A stretch of DNA of 64,000 nucleotides, from assembly GCA_036491035.1 (NCBI GenBank), contig DASXCU010000088.1:1-64000 (forward strand), written 5' to 3'. The notes beneath the pieces were generated by a model. That model ran no database searches and was not told where the DNA came from. It saw only the letters and a program-made list of their open reading frames with translations. This document shows positions 8,271-16,379 of this stretch, in pieces. The translations under genes and the position numbers were made by a program. The DNA comes from Galbitalea sp036491035. Its GTDB lineage: Bacteria; Actinomycetota; Actinomycetes; Actinomycetales; Microbacteriaceae. Every line of letters begins with the position of its first letter. The first letter of the stretch is position 1.

Positions 8271-9418
8271 TGTGCTGCTCCTAGGCTTGCTGCGGTTGCC
8301 GGTGATGCCTCCGGCAGACGAATGGTGAAGGTCGAGCCCTTACCGGGCTGCGACCAGACGCGAACGTCGCCGCCGTGATTCTGGGCGACGTGTTTGACGA
8401 TGCTCAGGCCGAGCCCGGATCCGCCCGTGTTGCGCGACCTTGCGGGGTCGCTTCGGTAGAACCGCTCGAAGACACGATCCTTTTCGTCGTCGGGGATTCC
8501 GACGCCCTGGTCTGTCACCGCGATCTCGACGATTCCGTCGGCGTTGCTGACGCCGATGCCGACGCGCGAGTTGTCGGGCGAGTACTGGATCGCGTTCGCA
8601 ATCAGGTTGTGCAGGGCAACGACGAGTAGCGCCTCGTCGCCGTAGACGTACGCCTCGTCACCACCGGTAATCAAATGGATGCCGTGCGAGTCCGCCGCGA
8701 CGTTGTTCTGGTCGACCGCGAGCGCGAGCACGCTCTCGACGTCGATGAGCTCGGGTTTGGTCAGCGCATCCGCGGCCTGCAGCCGGGACAGCTGGATGAT
8801 CTCCTGTGTGATCTTGGCGAGCCGCTCGGACTCCTTGGTCAGGCGTTTGGCGAACTTCTTGACCTGTTCGGGTTCATCCTTCGCGCTGACCAGCGCCTCG
8901 GCCAGCAGCCCGACGGCGCCGATCGGCGTCTTCAGTTCGTGGCTGATGTTGGCGACGAAGTCGCGGCGGACCTCTTCGAGGCGGTAACCCTCAGTGCGGT
9001 CCTCGGCGATCAGGAGCACGTAGCGGGCGCCCAGGCGAGCGACGCGAACCCAGAGGTAGATGCTCGCCTCCCCGATCGGGCCGCGAGCCAGCTGTACCTC
9101 TTTGGTGACAACCTCACCCGTTCGACGAACCTTGTCGACCATCGTGATGAGCTCGGGATGAACGAGCGCCCTGTTCCACACGAGACCGAACGCCAGCGCG
9201 CCCGGCGAGGCCTTGACCACGGTGTTCGACGGGTCGATCACCACGCCCGCGGACTCGAGGGTGTCGAGCACCTGGTCGACGCCATCCGGAACCGCGGTGT
9301 TCGCGACCTCGGCGGCGTCCTGACCTCGCCGAGCCGCGGAAAAAATGACCACCGTAATGCCTGCGCCCAGAAGCACGCCAACCGCTAGGGCGAGGGGCAC
9401 CAGCGTTGCGGGGTCCAT
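8267..9418 (-). CDS. senX3: Sensor histidine kinase SenX3
   Basis: Membrane sensor kinase partner of RegX3 (383 aa). There is one or two N-terminal TM segments (LVPLALAVGVLLGAGITVVIF), a PAS-like linker (about 50-150), a HisKA dimerisation domain with the phosphorylated His (ANISHELKTPIGAVG), and a HATPase_c domain with N, G1 and G2 boxes (LHNLIANAIQYS, DQGVGIP, GGSGLGLSIVK). ATG 9418 is chosen because the protein then starts at the membrane anchor like other SenX3 proteins, and TAATCT (9426-9431) sits 7 bases before it. A reading to 9541 would run through the divergent promoter and is rejected. In this family PstB and PhoU usually restrain the kinase when phosphate is plentiful. Confidence 0.93.
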   Translation of the reverse strand: MDPATLVPLALAVGVLLGAGITVVIFSAARRGQDAAEVANTAVPDGVDQVLDTLESAGVVIDPSNTVVKASPGALAFGLVWNRALVHPELITMVDKVRRTGEVVTKEVQLARGPIGEASIYLWVRVARLGARYVLLIAEDRTEGYRLEEVRRDFVANISHELKTPIGAVGLLAEALVSAKDEPEQVKKFAKRLTKESERLAKITQEIIQLSRLQAADALTKPELIDVESVLALAVDQNNVAADSHGIHLITGGDEAYVYGDEALLVVALHNLIANAIQYSPDNSRVGIGVSNADGIVEIAVTDQGVGIPDDEKDRVFERFYRSDPARSRNTGGSGLGLSIVKHVAQNHGGDVRVWSQPGKGSTFTIRLPEASPATAASLGAAQ

Positions 9419-9425
9419 AGCGACT

Positions 9426-9431
9426 AGATTA
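9426..9431 (-). promoter_or_regulatory. Candidate -10 box of senX3
   Basis: TAATCT on the minus strand, 7 bases from the senX3 ATG with no Shine-Dalgarno sequence between; compatible with a leaderless transcript. The PHO-box-like repeats at 9491-9523 lie about 60 bases upstream of it. Confidence 0.4.
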
Positions 9432-9490
9432 GTTACTACTTGGGCTGGCCCGAGGGGCCGGTAGCAATTGCCCGCGAGGCTTTGAAAAAA

Positions 9491-9523
9491 GTTCAGAAGG
9501 TGGCCACCCGGCGTTAACTTTGG
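9491..9523. promoter_or_regulatory. PHO-box-like direct repeats between senX3 and phoU
   Basis: Three successive 11-base units on the plus strand: GTTCAGAAGGT, GGCCACCCGGC, GTTAACTTTGG. The actinobacterial PhoP/RegX3-type site is built of 11-base direct repeats resembling GTTCACCCGGC; the middle unit matches nine of those eleven positions and the outer two match the GTT(C/A)A core. The position, in the shared promoter of senX3-regX3 and phoU, is where autoregulation is expected. Confidence 0.55.
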
Positions 9524-9585
9524 CGGGCCACTGTGGGCCAATAAGTGTGCGGGTTTGCCGTGCCCGCAGTGAAGGGAATCAGGCT

Positions 9586-10239
9586 ATGCGCGAAGTCTTT
9601 CAGCAAGAGTTGCGCGAGGTGCAGGATCGCCTCGTCGAGATTGCTGATCTGGTCGCCGTCTCGATCGAGCACGCGACCCGCGCATTCAACGAATCGAACG
9701 TCTCCCTCGCCGAGACGGTGATTGCCGACGACAGCAAGATCGACGTCCTCGCGCTGGAGCTCGACGAGCTCGCCATCAACATCCTCGCCCGCCAGCAACC
9801 AGTCGCCCGCGATCTTCGCATCGTTGTGAGCGCGCTTCGAATCAGCGCTTCGCTGGAGCGCATGGGTGACATGAGCGAGCACATTGCGCAGCTTGCGCGC
9901 TACCGCTTCCCGGACAAGGTCGTTCCGAAGAGCCTTCGACCCACCTTCAAGGAGATGGGTGCGCTCGATGTCGAGATCGCCAGGAAGCTCGTCGAACTGC
10001 TGAAGACCGAGGACACCGACGTGGCCGAGGCTATCCGCAACGAGGACGACAGGATCGACGCCCTGCACCTCTCGGTGTTCGACAAGGTGCTCGGCGAGAC
10101 CTGGAAGGGCGAGGCGATCGACACGGTCGACTCCACACTCGCGTCGCGCTACCACGAGCGTTTCGCAGACCACGCGGTGTCTATCGCCAAGAAGGTCCAG
10201 TACCTCGCCACGGGCGACTGGATCCCCGCCGAGGCCTGA
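9586..10239 (+). CDS. phoU: Phosphate signalling protein PhoU
   Basis: Cytoplasmic helical-bundle protein that links the Pst transporter to the SenX3 kinase and keeps the Pho regulon off in high phosphate. Two three-helix PhoU repeats are visible, each with its metal-binding acidic motif (ASLERMGDMSEHIAQLARY near residue 90; YHERFADHAVSIAKKVQYL near 190). The length of 217 aa is typical. ATG 9586 begins the conserved MREVFQQELREVQ and has AGGGAATC upstream. It is divergent from senX3-regX3 across a PHO-box-like site. The Pst transporter it should act on is at 21.3-25.6 kb. Confidence 0.93.
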   Translation: MREVFQQELREVQDRLVEIADLVAVSIEHATRAFNESNVSLAETVIADDSKIDVLALELDELAINILARQQPVARDLRIVVSALRISASLERMGDMSEHIAQLARYRFPDKVVPKSLRPTFKEMGALDVEIARKLVELLKTEDTDVAEAIRNEDDRIDALHLSVFDKVLGETWKGEAIDTVDSTLASRYHERFADHAVSIAKKVQYLATGDWIPAEA

Positions 10240-10251
10240 GCCTTTCTCGAT

Positions 10252-10257
10252 TAGGCT
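10252..10257 (+). promoter_or_regulatory. Candidate leaderless -10 box
   Basis: TAGGCT followed by exactly 6 bases and then the GTG start of the membrane protein gene at 10264; no Shine-Dalgarno sequence. Only 12 bases separate it from the phoU stop, so it gives this gene its own promoter. Confidence 0.45.
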
Positions 10258-10263
10258 GCCCGA

Positions 10264-11064
10264 GTGACTTCTCGGGCTGTCCTCGCTTTTCGTCGTCTGC
10301 CCGTACAGGAACGAGTGGCCCTCCTGATCGCGCTGGGGCTTGGCGCGCTGGCTACCATCGGGCAGGGCATCGTCTTCTTCTCGGCGGACGACTCGGCGTT
10401 CGATGCCGGGATGTTCGTCACGATCGTGTTCAGTTCACTGGCCGGTATCGCGCTCGCGTTCGAGGTCGATGTGTTCCCGACTTCGCTGGATGAGCAGGAG
10501 AACCATCGCAAGGGACGGCAACTGATCACCGACATGGAGCAGACGCTGCTGGTCTGCGCCGTCGAGCTCGTGCTCGGCGAGGTTCTCTTTCTTCTCGCCC
10601 TCTCGATCGGTGCGCCGGGCCTCGATGGCGACGTCTCGATCATCCTCGCGCCCGTGCTCGTCGGAGTTCTCCTCGGGGGAATGTTCTGCCTGCTCGGCCT
10701 GCTCGTCGGCATGCTGATTGCCTGGCCGCTGGTGCACCTCGCGCGGTACCTGACCGGTCGACGGACCCACAAGCCCACCAATCCGGTTACCGTGCCGCTG
10801 GCGCTGCTGTTTCTCACGCTCGTCGCGATGGCGATCCTGTCCACTTTCGGCACGAATCCGCCGGACGTGATCGGAACGCCGACGGGTCGCGGGCTCTACG
10901 ACATCGTGTTCCTGTACACGAACTACAGCGGCACGCCATCGCAGCAGGTTCTGGCGTGGATCGCTCGAGTGCTCGGCCTGGTGATCGCCCTCGAGGTCAT
11001 CTGGATCCGACTGGCCGGGCACGTGCACGGCGTCGGCGCGGGCATGACTATTGGTCGCCGGTAG
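10264..11064 (+). CDS. Hypothetical membrane protein (266 aa)
   Basis: Polytopic membrane protein with about six to seven predicted TM segments (for example ALLIALGLGALATIGQGIVFF, FVTIVFSSLAGIALAFEV, ILAPVLVGVLLGGMFCLLGLLVG, VPLALLFLTLVAMAILS, WIARVLGLVIALEVIWIRLAG). No known domain or catalytic motif recognised. The GTG start at 10264 is fixed by the TAGGCT box 6 bases upstream and by the Arg-rich start (TSRAVLAFRRLPVQERVALL). The last 17 bases overlap the convergent gene that ends at 11048. A role linked to phosphate can only be guessed from its place next to phoU. Confidence 0.7.
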   Translation: MTSRAVLAFRRLPVQERVALLIALGLGALATIGQGIVFFSADDSAFDAGMFVTIVFSSLAGIALAFEVDVFPTSLDEQENHRKGRQLITDMEQTLLVCAVELVLGEVLFLLALSIGAPGLDGDVSIILAPVLVGVLLGGMFCLLGLLVGMLIAWPLVHLARYLTGRRTHKPTNPVTVPLALLFLTLVAMAILSTFGTNPPDVIGTPTGRGLYDIVFLYTNYSGTPSQQVLAWIARVLGLVIALEVIWIRLAGHVHGVGAGMTIGRR

Positions 11065-11497
11065 CGGAATCGACTGAACCGAGCACCTCGGTGCCGTTCC
11101 AGGTCATCCCCCGATAGTAGATGCGGTCGCCGTCCGATCGCGTGATGTGCAGGTCCTCGACCTCCGGAATGGCGGACTCCCAGCGGATACCGTCAGCGCC
11201 GATCGCTGTTATGCCGTGCCAGTCACCGATGAGCAGGAGGCCGTGGTCGACGTTGCCCGCAACGCGCACGGGCGTGAGACCCAGATCGATGTGGTTTCCC
11301 GTGCGGGCCTCGACCCACACGACGCGATCGGGTAGCGCGACCACGCACAGGTGGTCGGGGCTTGGTGTGCCGTACAGCCCGCCGACGCCGTTGAAGCCGG
11401 CGGACAGCACCCAGGGCTCGGCGCCCGACGGCCGGATGATCGCGACCGGCGCGGGCGTGGGAAGCGACGATTCTCCGCGAATCTCGCGGATCGGCAT
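11048..11497 (-). CDS. Hypothetical protein, possible beta-propeller fragment-like fold
   Basis: 149 aa from ATG 11497; no family recognised. The sequence alternates short hydrophobic strands with turns (HLCVVALPDRVVWVEARTGNHIDL, HGLLLIGDWHGITAIGADG, DRIYYRGMTWNGTEVLGSVDSATGD), like blades of a WD/PQQ-type propeller. The same frame stays open and looks coding upstream to about 11578 (FDDLGFRTDYEVESDIEYPGDGEWG precedes the ATG) but has no canonical start there, so the true start may be an unusual codon close to the gpmA stop. It is probably cotranscribed with gpmA. The 3' end overlaps the convergent membrane-protein gene. Confidence 0.55.
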   Translation of the reverse strand: MPIREIRGESSLPTPAPVAIIRPSGAEPWVLSAGFNGVGGLYGTPSPDHLCVVALPDRVVWVEARTGNHIDLGLTPVRVAGNVDHGLLLIGDWHGITAIGADGIRWESAIPEVEDLHITRSDGDRIYYRGMTWNGTEVLGSVDSATGDQ

Positions 11498-11577
11498 CCC
11501 CCACTCGCCGTCGCCGGGGTACTCGATGTCGGACTCGACTTCGTAGTCGGTCCGGAATCCGAGATCGTCGAAGATGA

Positions 11578-12321
11578 CTATTTCTTGCCCTGGTTCGCGA
11601 CCGCGGCGGCCCCCGCGGCGGCGGCCTCGGGGTCGAGGTACGCGGCCGGCTTGACGGGGACGAAGTCGTCATCGAGTTCGTAGACCAGCGGGATACCGGT
11701 TGGGATGTTGAGTTCGGCGATCTCGGCGTCGCTGATGCCGTCGAGGTGCTTCACCAGCGCGCGCAGCGAATTGCCGTGGGCGGTAACGAGAACGGTGGCG
11801 TCTCCGACAAGGTCCTTCGTGATGTCCGAGTGCCAGTACGGCAGCAGTCGATCGATCACGAGCTTGAGGGACTCGGTGCGCGGAATCTCGCCATCGATGT
11901 GCGCGTACCGCTCGTCGTGCACCTGGCTGTACTCCGCGTCGTCGGCGAGTACGGGCGGCGGAACGTCGAAGCTGCGGCGCCACTCCTGGAACTTCTCCGG
12001 GCCGTACTTCTCGAGCGTCTCGGCCTTGTCGAGCCCCTGCAGCGCACCGTAGTGGCGTTCGTTGAGGCGCCAGCTGCGCTTAACCGGGATCCACAGCCGG
12101 TCGGCGACCTCGAGCGCGAGGTTGGCCGTTTGGATGGCACGGGTGAGCACGCTCGTGTACAGGATCTCGGGCTTCAGTCCGGACTCCGCGAGCAGCTCGC
12201 CGGCGCGCTTCGCCTCGGTGATCCCCTGATCGCTGAGGCGGACATCCACCCAGCCCGTGAAGAGGTTCTTCTGGTTCCAGTCCGAGTTGCCGTGGCGTAG
12301 CAGGATGAGCGTCGAGGTCAT
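11578..12321 (-). CDS. gpmA: 2,3-bisphosphoglycerate-dependent phosphoglycerate mutase
   Basis: Glycolytic enzyme interconverting 3- and 2-phosphoglycerate through a phosphohistidine. It has the LLRHGNSDWNQKNLFTGWVD motif with the catalytic RHG at the N-terminus and the second active-site His in VTAHGNSLRALVKHLDG near residue 185. The length of 247 aa is normal for the cofactor-dependent form. ATG at 12321; TAGGCT at 12328-12333 lies 6 bases upstream, and the spacer TGGAGG also resembles a ribosome site placed too close. In M. tuberculosis gpm1 is next to senX3-regX3; here it is 3 kb away, so the neighbourhood is partly kept. Confidence 0.95.
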   Translation of the reverse strand: MTSTLILLRHGNSDWNQKNLFTGWVDVRLSDQGITEAKRAGELLAESGLKPEILYTSVLTRAIQTANLALEVADRLWIPVKRSWRLNERHYGALQGLDKAETLEKYGPEKFQEWRRSFDVPPPVLADDAEYSQVHDERYAHIDGEIPRTESLKLVIDRLLPYWHSDITKDLVGDATVLVTAHGNSLRALVKHLDGISDAEIAELNIPTGIPLVYELDDDFVPVKPAAYLDPEAAAAGAAAVANQGKK

Positions 12322-12327
12322 CCTCCA

Positions 12328-12333
12328 AGCCTA
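12328..12333 (-). promoter_or_regulatory. Candidate -10 box of gpmA
   Basis: TAGGCT on the minus strand, 6 bases (TGGAGG) before the gpmA ATG. The spacing puts the transcript start at the start codon. Confidence 0.4.
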
Positions 12334-12377
12334 TTGGTCTCGCCGGGCGCGATCCGAGGGCACGAGAGAATGGAGGC

Positions 12378-13151
12378 ATGGTCGAGGGACGCATCACGCG
12401 CGGGACGACCGGCGTGAACCGACTCCGGCGCATCGACCGGTGGATCGCAACGTTCCCCGTCCTTCGCCAGACTCCCGATCCCCTCGTCGTCGACCTCGGA
12501 TACGGTGCGAGCGCGACGACGAGCCTCGAACTGCAGTCCCGGCTCGCCCGCGTGCGGCCGGATGTCGAGGTGATCGGCATCGAGATCGACCCCGAGCGCG
12601 TTGCTCGTGCGAGCCAGGATGCCCGGCCCGGCGTCAGCTTTGCACTGGGTGGATTCGAAGTCCCGCTCCGCGGAGACCGCCGGGCGACGGTCATCCGGGC
12701 GCTCAATGTGCTCCGGCAGTACGACGAATCCGAGGTGGGACCCGCCTGGGATCGGATGCTCGCGCGCCTGCAGCCGGACGGCCTGCTCGTCGAGGGCACC
12801 TGTAACGAGGTCGGGCGCGTGTGCTCGTGGGTCAACCTCGACCCGACCGGGCCACTGAGCCTCACCATAAGCCTGCGTCTCGAGGAGCTGGATAGACCCT
12901 CGATCGTTGCCGAACGGCTTCCCAAGGCGCTCATCCATCGCAACGTTCCCGGCGAGCGCGTGCACGAATTCCTTCGCGCCCTTGACCGGCACTGGCAGGT
13001 CAACGCGCCGCTATCGGTCTACAGCCCGTCCCAGCGCTGGATCGCGACGGCCACGGGGATGCGAGCCGACGGCTGGCCGGTTCTGGGAACGAAAGCGCGC
13101 TGGCGCCTCGGCGAACTCACCGTCGCGTGGGAGTCGGTCGCTCCGGCCTAG
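12378..13151 (+). CDS. SAM-dependent methyltransferase-like protein
   Basis: 257 aa protein with a class I methyltransferase fold. Motif I is LVVDLGYGASATTSLEL near residue 40 and the acidic end of strand beta2 is VIGIEIDPERVARA near 75. The substrate-specific C-terminus (ERLPKALIHRNVPGERVHEFLRALDRHW) is not familiar and no nucleic-acid-binding domain is seen, so the substrate is unknown. ATG 12378; GGAGG directly precedes it. It is divergent from gpmA and convergent with the FUSC gene: the two stop codons share the four bases CTAG at 13148-13151. Confidence 0.7.
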   Translation: MVEGRITRGTTGVNRLRRIDRWIATFPVLRQTPDPLVVDLGYGASATTSLELQSRLARVRPDVEVIGIEIDPERVARASQDARPGVSFALGGFEVPLRGDRRATVIRALNVLRQYDESEVGPAWDRMLARLQPDGLLVEGTCNEVGRVCSWVNLDPTGPLSLTISLRLEELDRPSIVAERLPKALIHRNVPGERVHEFLRALDRHWQVNAPLSVYSPSQRWIATATGMRADGWPVLGTKARWRLGELTVAWESVAPA

Positions 13152-14257
13152 AGCGTCGGCAGCAGTGTTCGCGCGTCGTCGATCGTGTAGCCCGTCGCAA
13201 TCAGAAGATCGACGACGAGCGGGCGACACAACAGGACGAACACCGTCTCAGTGACCGGTGCGTGCGGCATCAGCTTCTCCGGGTCAAGCGTCGGCGCAAG
13301 CTTCCGCAGTTCAATCCCTGCCTCGTTCAGTTTGATCGGGTCGTCGATCGCGTCACCCATGAGGTCGATGACACCCGTGATGGCAGAGAACAGGTCGATG
13401 AGTTCGGCTCGCCCGCCGCCCTCCTTGAGCAGGAAATAGATCCGACGTGAGATCACCCTCAGATGGCGCGCCGCCAAATCGAAGCCCTCGAGGATGGCCT
13501 GCTGTCGTCGAAGATCGGGCAGTTGCCGCCGAAGCAACGGTGCAATCCGGGCGACAGCGATGGCGGAGTCCAGCGACGTCCCCCAGTTGTCGATCAGCGC
13601 CTGGGTCCTGCGCAGACGTTCGAAGGCCAGGGATGCGGCAGGAAGGTTCGATTCGGTCAGTCCTTCGACGAGTGACGCCATCGACTGGGAGAGCGTGGAC
13701 GCGAGGGCGTGTGCATCCCGCAGCGCGATTCGGCGCGTGTCCCGAGGGATGAGCGCGGTGAGAAGGAGTGCAACGACACCGGCAACGAGGCCATCGATGC
13801 TGCGCGTAAACGGTCCGCCGACCGGCGTCGGCAGGATGATGACCAGCGCGCTCTGCGTCGCGGCGGCGAGCGCGAACGCCGGATTCGGCGAGAGTGCCCG
13901 GGCCACCAGGATCGTGATCAGGACTACCAGCGCGAGCTGCCAGATTCCCGCCCCGATGACGAGTCGCAACAGCTCGCTCAGCACGATGCCGATCAGGATC
14001 CCGAGGGTGGACTCCACGACCTTCCGCGGCCTTGCATCCCGAGCGAATCCGAGGGTCGAGACGACGACCGTGACAGCGATGAACGGTGTTGCGTGCCCGA
14101 GAACGAAGTGGGCGAACGAGTAGCTGAGCAGGACACCCAGCACGATCTGGAGCGCCGCGGGAATCGAGTTGACTGCTCGGCGGCCGATCACCTTGGCGTC
14201 GAGCCGCCGCTTCAGGCGACGCTCAAACCTGCGGAGCGCGTCACCCGACCCGGTCAT
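13148..14257 (-). CDS. FUSC family membrane protein (aromatic acid exporter type)
   Basis: 369 aa membrane protein. There are about six TM segments in the first 180 residues (SIPAALQIVLGVLLSYSFAHFV, ATPFIAVTVVVSTLGFA, STLGILIGIVLSELLRLVIG, LALVVLITILVARAL, SIDGLVAGVVALLLTALIP), then a cytoplasmic helical domain rich in Arg and Leu (to about 330). This is the half-size architecture of the fusaric-acid-resistance/ArAE export family, so export of aromatic acids is plausible but unproven. ATG 14257 overlaps the upstream ygfZ-like stop as ATGA, so they are coupled. Confidence 0.75.
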   Translation of the reverse strand: MTGSGDALRRFERRLKRRLDAKVIGRRAVNSIPAALQIVLGVLLSYSFAHFVLGHATPFIAVTVVVSTLGFARDARPRKVVESTLGILIGIVLSELLRLVIGAGIWQLALVVLITILVARALSPNPAFALAAATQSALVIILPTPVGGPFTRSIDGLVAGVVALLLTALIPRDTRRIALRDAHALASTLSQSMASLVEGLTESNLPAASLAFERLRRTQALIDNWGTSLDSAIAVARIAPLLRRQLPDLRRQQAILEGFDLAARHLRVISRRIYFLLKEGGGRAELIDLFSAITGVIDLMGDAIDDPIKLNEAGIELRKLAPTLDPEKLMPHAPVTETVFVLLCRPLVVDLLIATGYTIDDARTLLPTL

Positions 14258-15324
14258 CGCGTGGCGCGGAGTTTGGGCAGCTTAGGAATGTCGGCCTCGG
14301 CGCCCGCGGAGGGCGGCACGATGACCTGCTGGGCGGCGGCGACATCGGCATCCGTCGCCCGCACCACGAGGTCGAGGCCCGGATCGGTCGACCGCTTGAG
14401 GACGGCGAGCGCGATCGGGCCGAGCTCGTAGTGGATCGCCGCCGAGGTCACGTGTCCGACCTCGGTGTCGCCAGCGAGAACGAGATCGTCGTGCTTCGGC
14501 AGCACGCCCTCCGAGCCGTCGAGGTGGAGCAGCACCAGTCGCCGCGGTGGATGACCGAGGTTGTGCACCTTTGCGATGGTCTCCTGCCCGCGGTAGCAAC
14601 CCTTGGTCAGGTGCACCGCCGAGCGCAGCCAGTCGAGTTCGTGCGGGATGGTGCGGTCATCCGCTTCTGTTGACAGGCGCGGACGCCAGGCGGCGATGCG
14701 GAGGGCTTCGAGCGCCAGCGTTCCCGCGGCCGGCAGCGCCGCGACCGCCGCGAGATCGGCTCGCGGAACGAGGACCTCGCTGTAGGTCCAGGACGCCGAC
14801 GGATGCTCGGTGGTGAGCGAGTATTGGTGACCGCCGCGCTGAACCGCGATCCACGGGTCGTGCCAGACGAGCGGAATCCCGTTCGGCTGCGCGGCGGCAA
14901 TTGTCGGACGCCCGAGGGTACCGATCGTCGCGTACTCGACGGTCGCATCGATGACCTCGACGCGCAGCATGAACACCATCCGCCGCAGCCAGGCCGCGAG
15001 ACCCTCCGCCTCGGCTGCCTCCAGCAACAGCCAGGTCGTGACGCCGTCGTCGACCAGTCGGATGTCGTACTCGAGTCGCCCGGTCGGGTCGAGGAGCAGC
15101 GTCTCCGCCGACTCCCCCGGCGCGAGTTTCGCAATCGACTGCGACGTGAGCGAGTCGAGCCAGGTGAGCCGGTCCTCGCCCGTCAGCGCCAGAACCGCAC
15201 GGTCTGACAGGTCGACGATCGCCTCGCCTGCGGCAAGCCGTTGCTGCTCGCCCAGCGGGTTGCCGTAGTGCTCGGGCGGTGCTCCGACCGCGCCGGGCAA
15301 AAATTCGAACGGGTCGTTACTCAA
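14254..15324 (-). CDS. ygfZ: Folate-binding protein YgfZ / GcvT-like
   Basis: Tetrahydrofolate-binding protein of the YgfZ/IbaG57 family that helps iron-sulfur cluster enzymes. The signature KGCYRGQE, with the conserved Cys, is present near residue 245 (VHLTKGCYRGQETIAKVHNLG). The N-terminal GcvT-like half has VDLSDRAVLALTGEDRLTWLDSLTSQ. I choose the TTG at 15324, which follows GGAGCGTC closely and gives the expected N-terminus (SNDPFEFLPG); a start further upstream would add an unconserved Arg-rich stretch inside the previous gene. It overlaps the nitrobindin-like gene by 8 bases, so the two are coupled. Confidence 0.85.
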   Translation of the reverse strand: MSNDPFEFLPGAVGAPPEHYGNPLGEQQRLAAGEAIVDLSDRAVLALTGEDRLTWLDSLTSQSIAKLAPGESAETLLLDPTGRLEYDIRLVDDGVTTWLLLEAAEAEGLAAWLRRMVFMLRVEVIDATVEYATIGTLGRPTIAAAQPNGIPLVWHDPWIAVQRGGHQYSLTTEHPSASWTYSEVLVPRADLAAVAALPAAGTLALEALRIAAWRPRLSTEADDRTIPHELDWLRSAVHLTKGCYRGQETIAKVHNLGHPPRRLVLLHLDGSEGVLPKHDDLVLAGDTEVGHVTSAAIHYELGPIALAVLKRSTDPGLDLVVRATDADVAAAQQVIVPPSAGAEADIPKLPKLRATR

Positions 15325-15913
15325 GACGCTCCAGCCTCCCCGACGCGTGCGTGCGCAGGTCCTGGCCGAGTGCCGCAATGTCCCAGGCCCAGAGCAGCGC
15401 GCCATCCACGAGTCCGTAGATGCGCGTCGCGGCGGCGTACTCCTTAGCGGTCGCCGAACGCATGACCGCGTCGGTGGCGAGATCGATTCGTGGCCCCTTG
15501 ACCCGGCCGAGGTAGAGCTCGTGCACGCCGCCGGGATGGATCAGCGAAACCTCGATATCGAAACCGTCCGCATCGTTGCGAAGCGTCTCGACCGCCTCCG
15601 CCGTCTGGAACGGACGCACCTCGGTCGCCGGCAGAAGTGCCGGACCCGGATCGCCGTCACCGAGTGCCCGGCTCAGCCGCCAGTAACCCAGTTCGCTCGC
15701 GAGTGGAGTGAGTTCTTCGTTGAGCAGCCAGGTCTGCGACGAGTAATTGAGGTAGGGCAGGCCATCCTGACTGAACGACACCCGCTGGCCGAACTCGTAC
15801 TCGCGAACGTCCGAACCGATCGTGTAGTGGACGACGCCAGTCCCCTCCCAGATACCGATCAGCCAGGACAGCGGAGCGATCTCCGCCGGAATGTTGGTAT
15901 CGAGATTGAACAC
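15317..15913 (-). CDS. FABP-like heme/nitrobindin family protein
   Basis: 198 aa beta-barrel protein of the DUF1794/nitrobindin family, lipocalin-like proteins that bind heme and, in some members, convert peroxynitrite. The family motif GxWxGxG is present near residue 20 (LSWLIGIWEGTGVVHY) and the C-terminal part has the paired strands ending in LWAWDIAALGQ, but the usual proximal His near the C-terminus is not obvious to me. GTG start at 15913. It leads the leftward set with ygfZ and the FUSC gene. M. tuberculosis has a homologous barrel gene near glnR, matching the neighbourhood here. Confidence 0.8.
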   Translation of the reverse strand: MFNLDTNIPAEIAPLSWLIGIWEGTGVVHYTIGSDVREYEFGQRVSFSQDGLPYLNYSSQTWLLNEELTPLASELGYWRLSRALGDGDPGPALLPATEVRPFQTAEAVETLRNDADGFDIEVSLIHPGGVHELYLGRVKGPRIDLATDAVMRSATAKEYAAATRIYGLVDGALLWAWDIAALGQDLRTHASGRLERLE

Positions 15914-15945
15914 TGAGCGAGGCGAGGCAGCGGGGCGACTGCGCC

Positions 15946-16056
15946 CTAGCGCTGACCCCTGAAGAGGTTGACCAGCACGGTGAGCGAAACGAACCCGATC
16001 GCGATGACCGCCAGCACGAGCAGGCCGACGAAGGTGAGTTCGAGTGCAACGATCAT
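15946..16056 (-). CDS. Small single-TM membrane protein (36 aa)
   Basis: Short reading frame translated by hand: MIVALELTFVGLLVLAVIAI followed by GFVSLTVLVNLFRGQR and a TAG stop. Nearly all of it is one TM helix with a short basic cytoplasmic tail. Support for a real gene: TAGAAT at 16064-16069 lies 7 bases before the ATG, the leaderless spacing seen at many genes here; the codons are GC-rich in third positions; and an annotated-size gap would otherwise be left. Function unknown. Confidence 0.6.
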   Translation of the reverse strand: MIVALELTFVGLLVLAVIAIGFVSLTVLVNLFRGQR

Positions 16057-16063
16057 GTCGAGA

Positions 16064-16069
16064 ATTCTA
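16064..16069 (-). promoter_or_regulatory. Candidate -10 box of the 36-aa membrane protein gene
   Basis: TAGAAT on the minus strand, 7 bases before the ATG at 16056. It overlaps the 3' end of the 86-aa gene upstream. Confidence 0.4.
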
Positions 16070-16327
16070 CGCGCCCGTCAGCACGAGTATGCCGGTGGCG
16101 ACCGCGAGCAACACGACCGCGCCGCCGATACTGGCCGCCATCCGCAGCACGAGCCCCTCCTTGGACGGCAGCGCCAGTTGGATGACGAAGGTCAGAAGCA
16201 CCACGACAGCCAGCACCACCGCGAGCCAGCGGTAGATGCCGGAGGGCGACGCGATCACCCCCACCAGTACGGCGCCCGCGATGGCAACCACCCAGACAGG
16301 GACGATGCTCGCAAGACGGGAGGTCAC
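16067..16327 (-). CDS. Small membrane protein (86 aa)
   Basis: Three predicted TM segments: SIVPVWVVAIAGAVLVGVIA, WLAVVLAVVVLLTFVIQLAL, and ASIGGAVVLLAVATGILVLTG, joined by short loops. No known motif. GTG start at 16327 with TAGCAT (16334-16339) exactly 6 bases upstream. It is divergent from glnR and just upstream of the 36-aa membrane protein. Function unknown. Confidence 0.65.
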   Translation of the reverse strand: MTSRLASIVPVWVVAIAGAVLVGVIASPSGIYRWLAVVLAVVVLLTFVIQLALPSKEGLVLRMAASIGGAVVLLAVATGILVLTGA

Positions 16328-16379
16328 ATGACCATGCTAGGGCGCTTGTAGACTGTCCCACACGCACTTTGGAGGTCCC

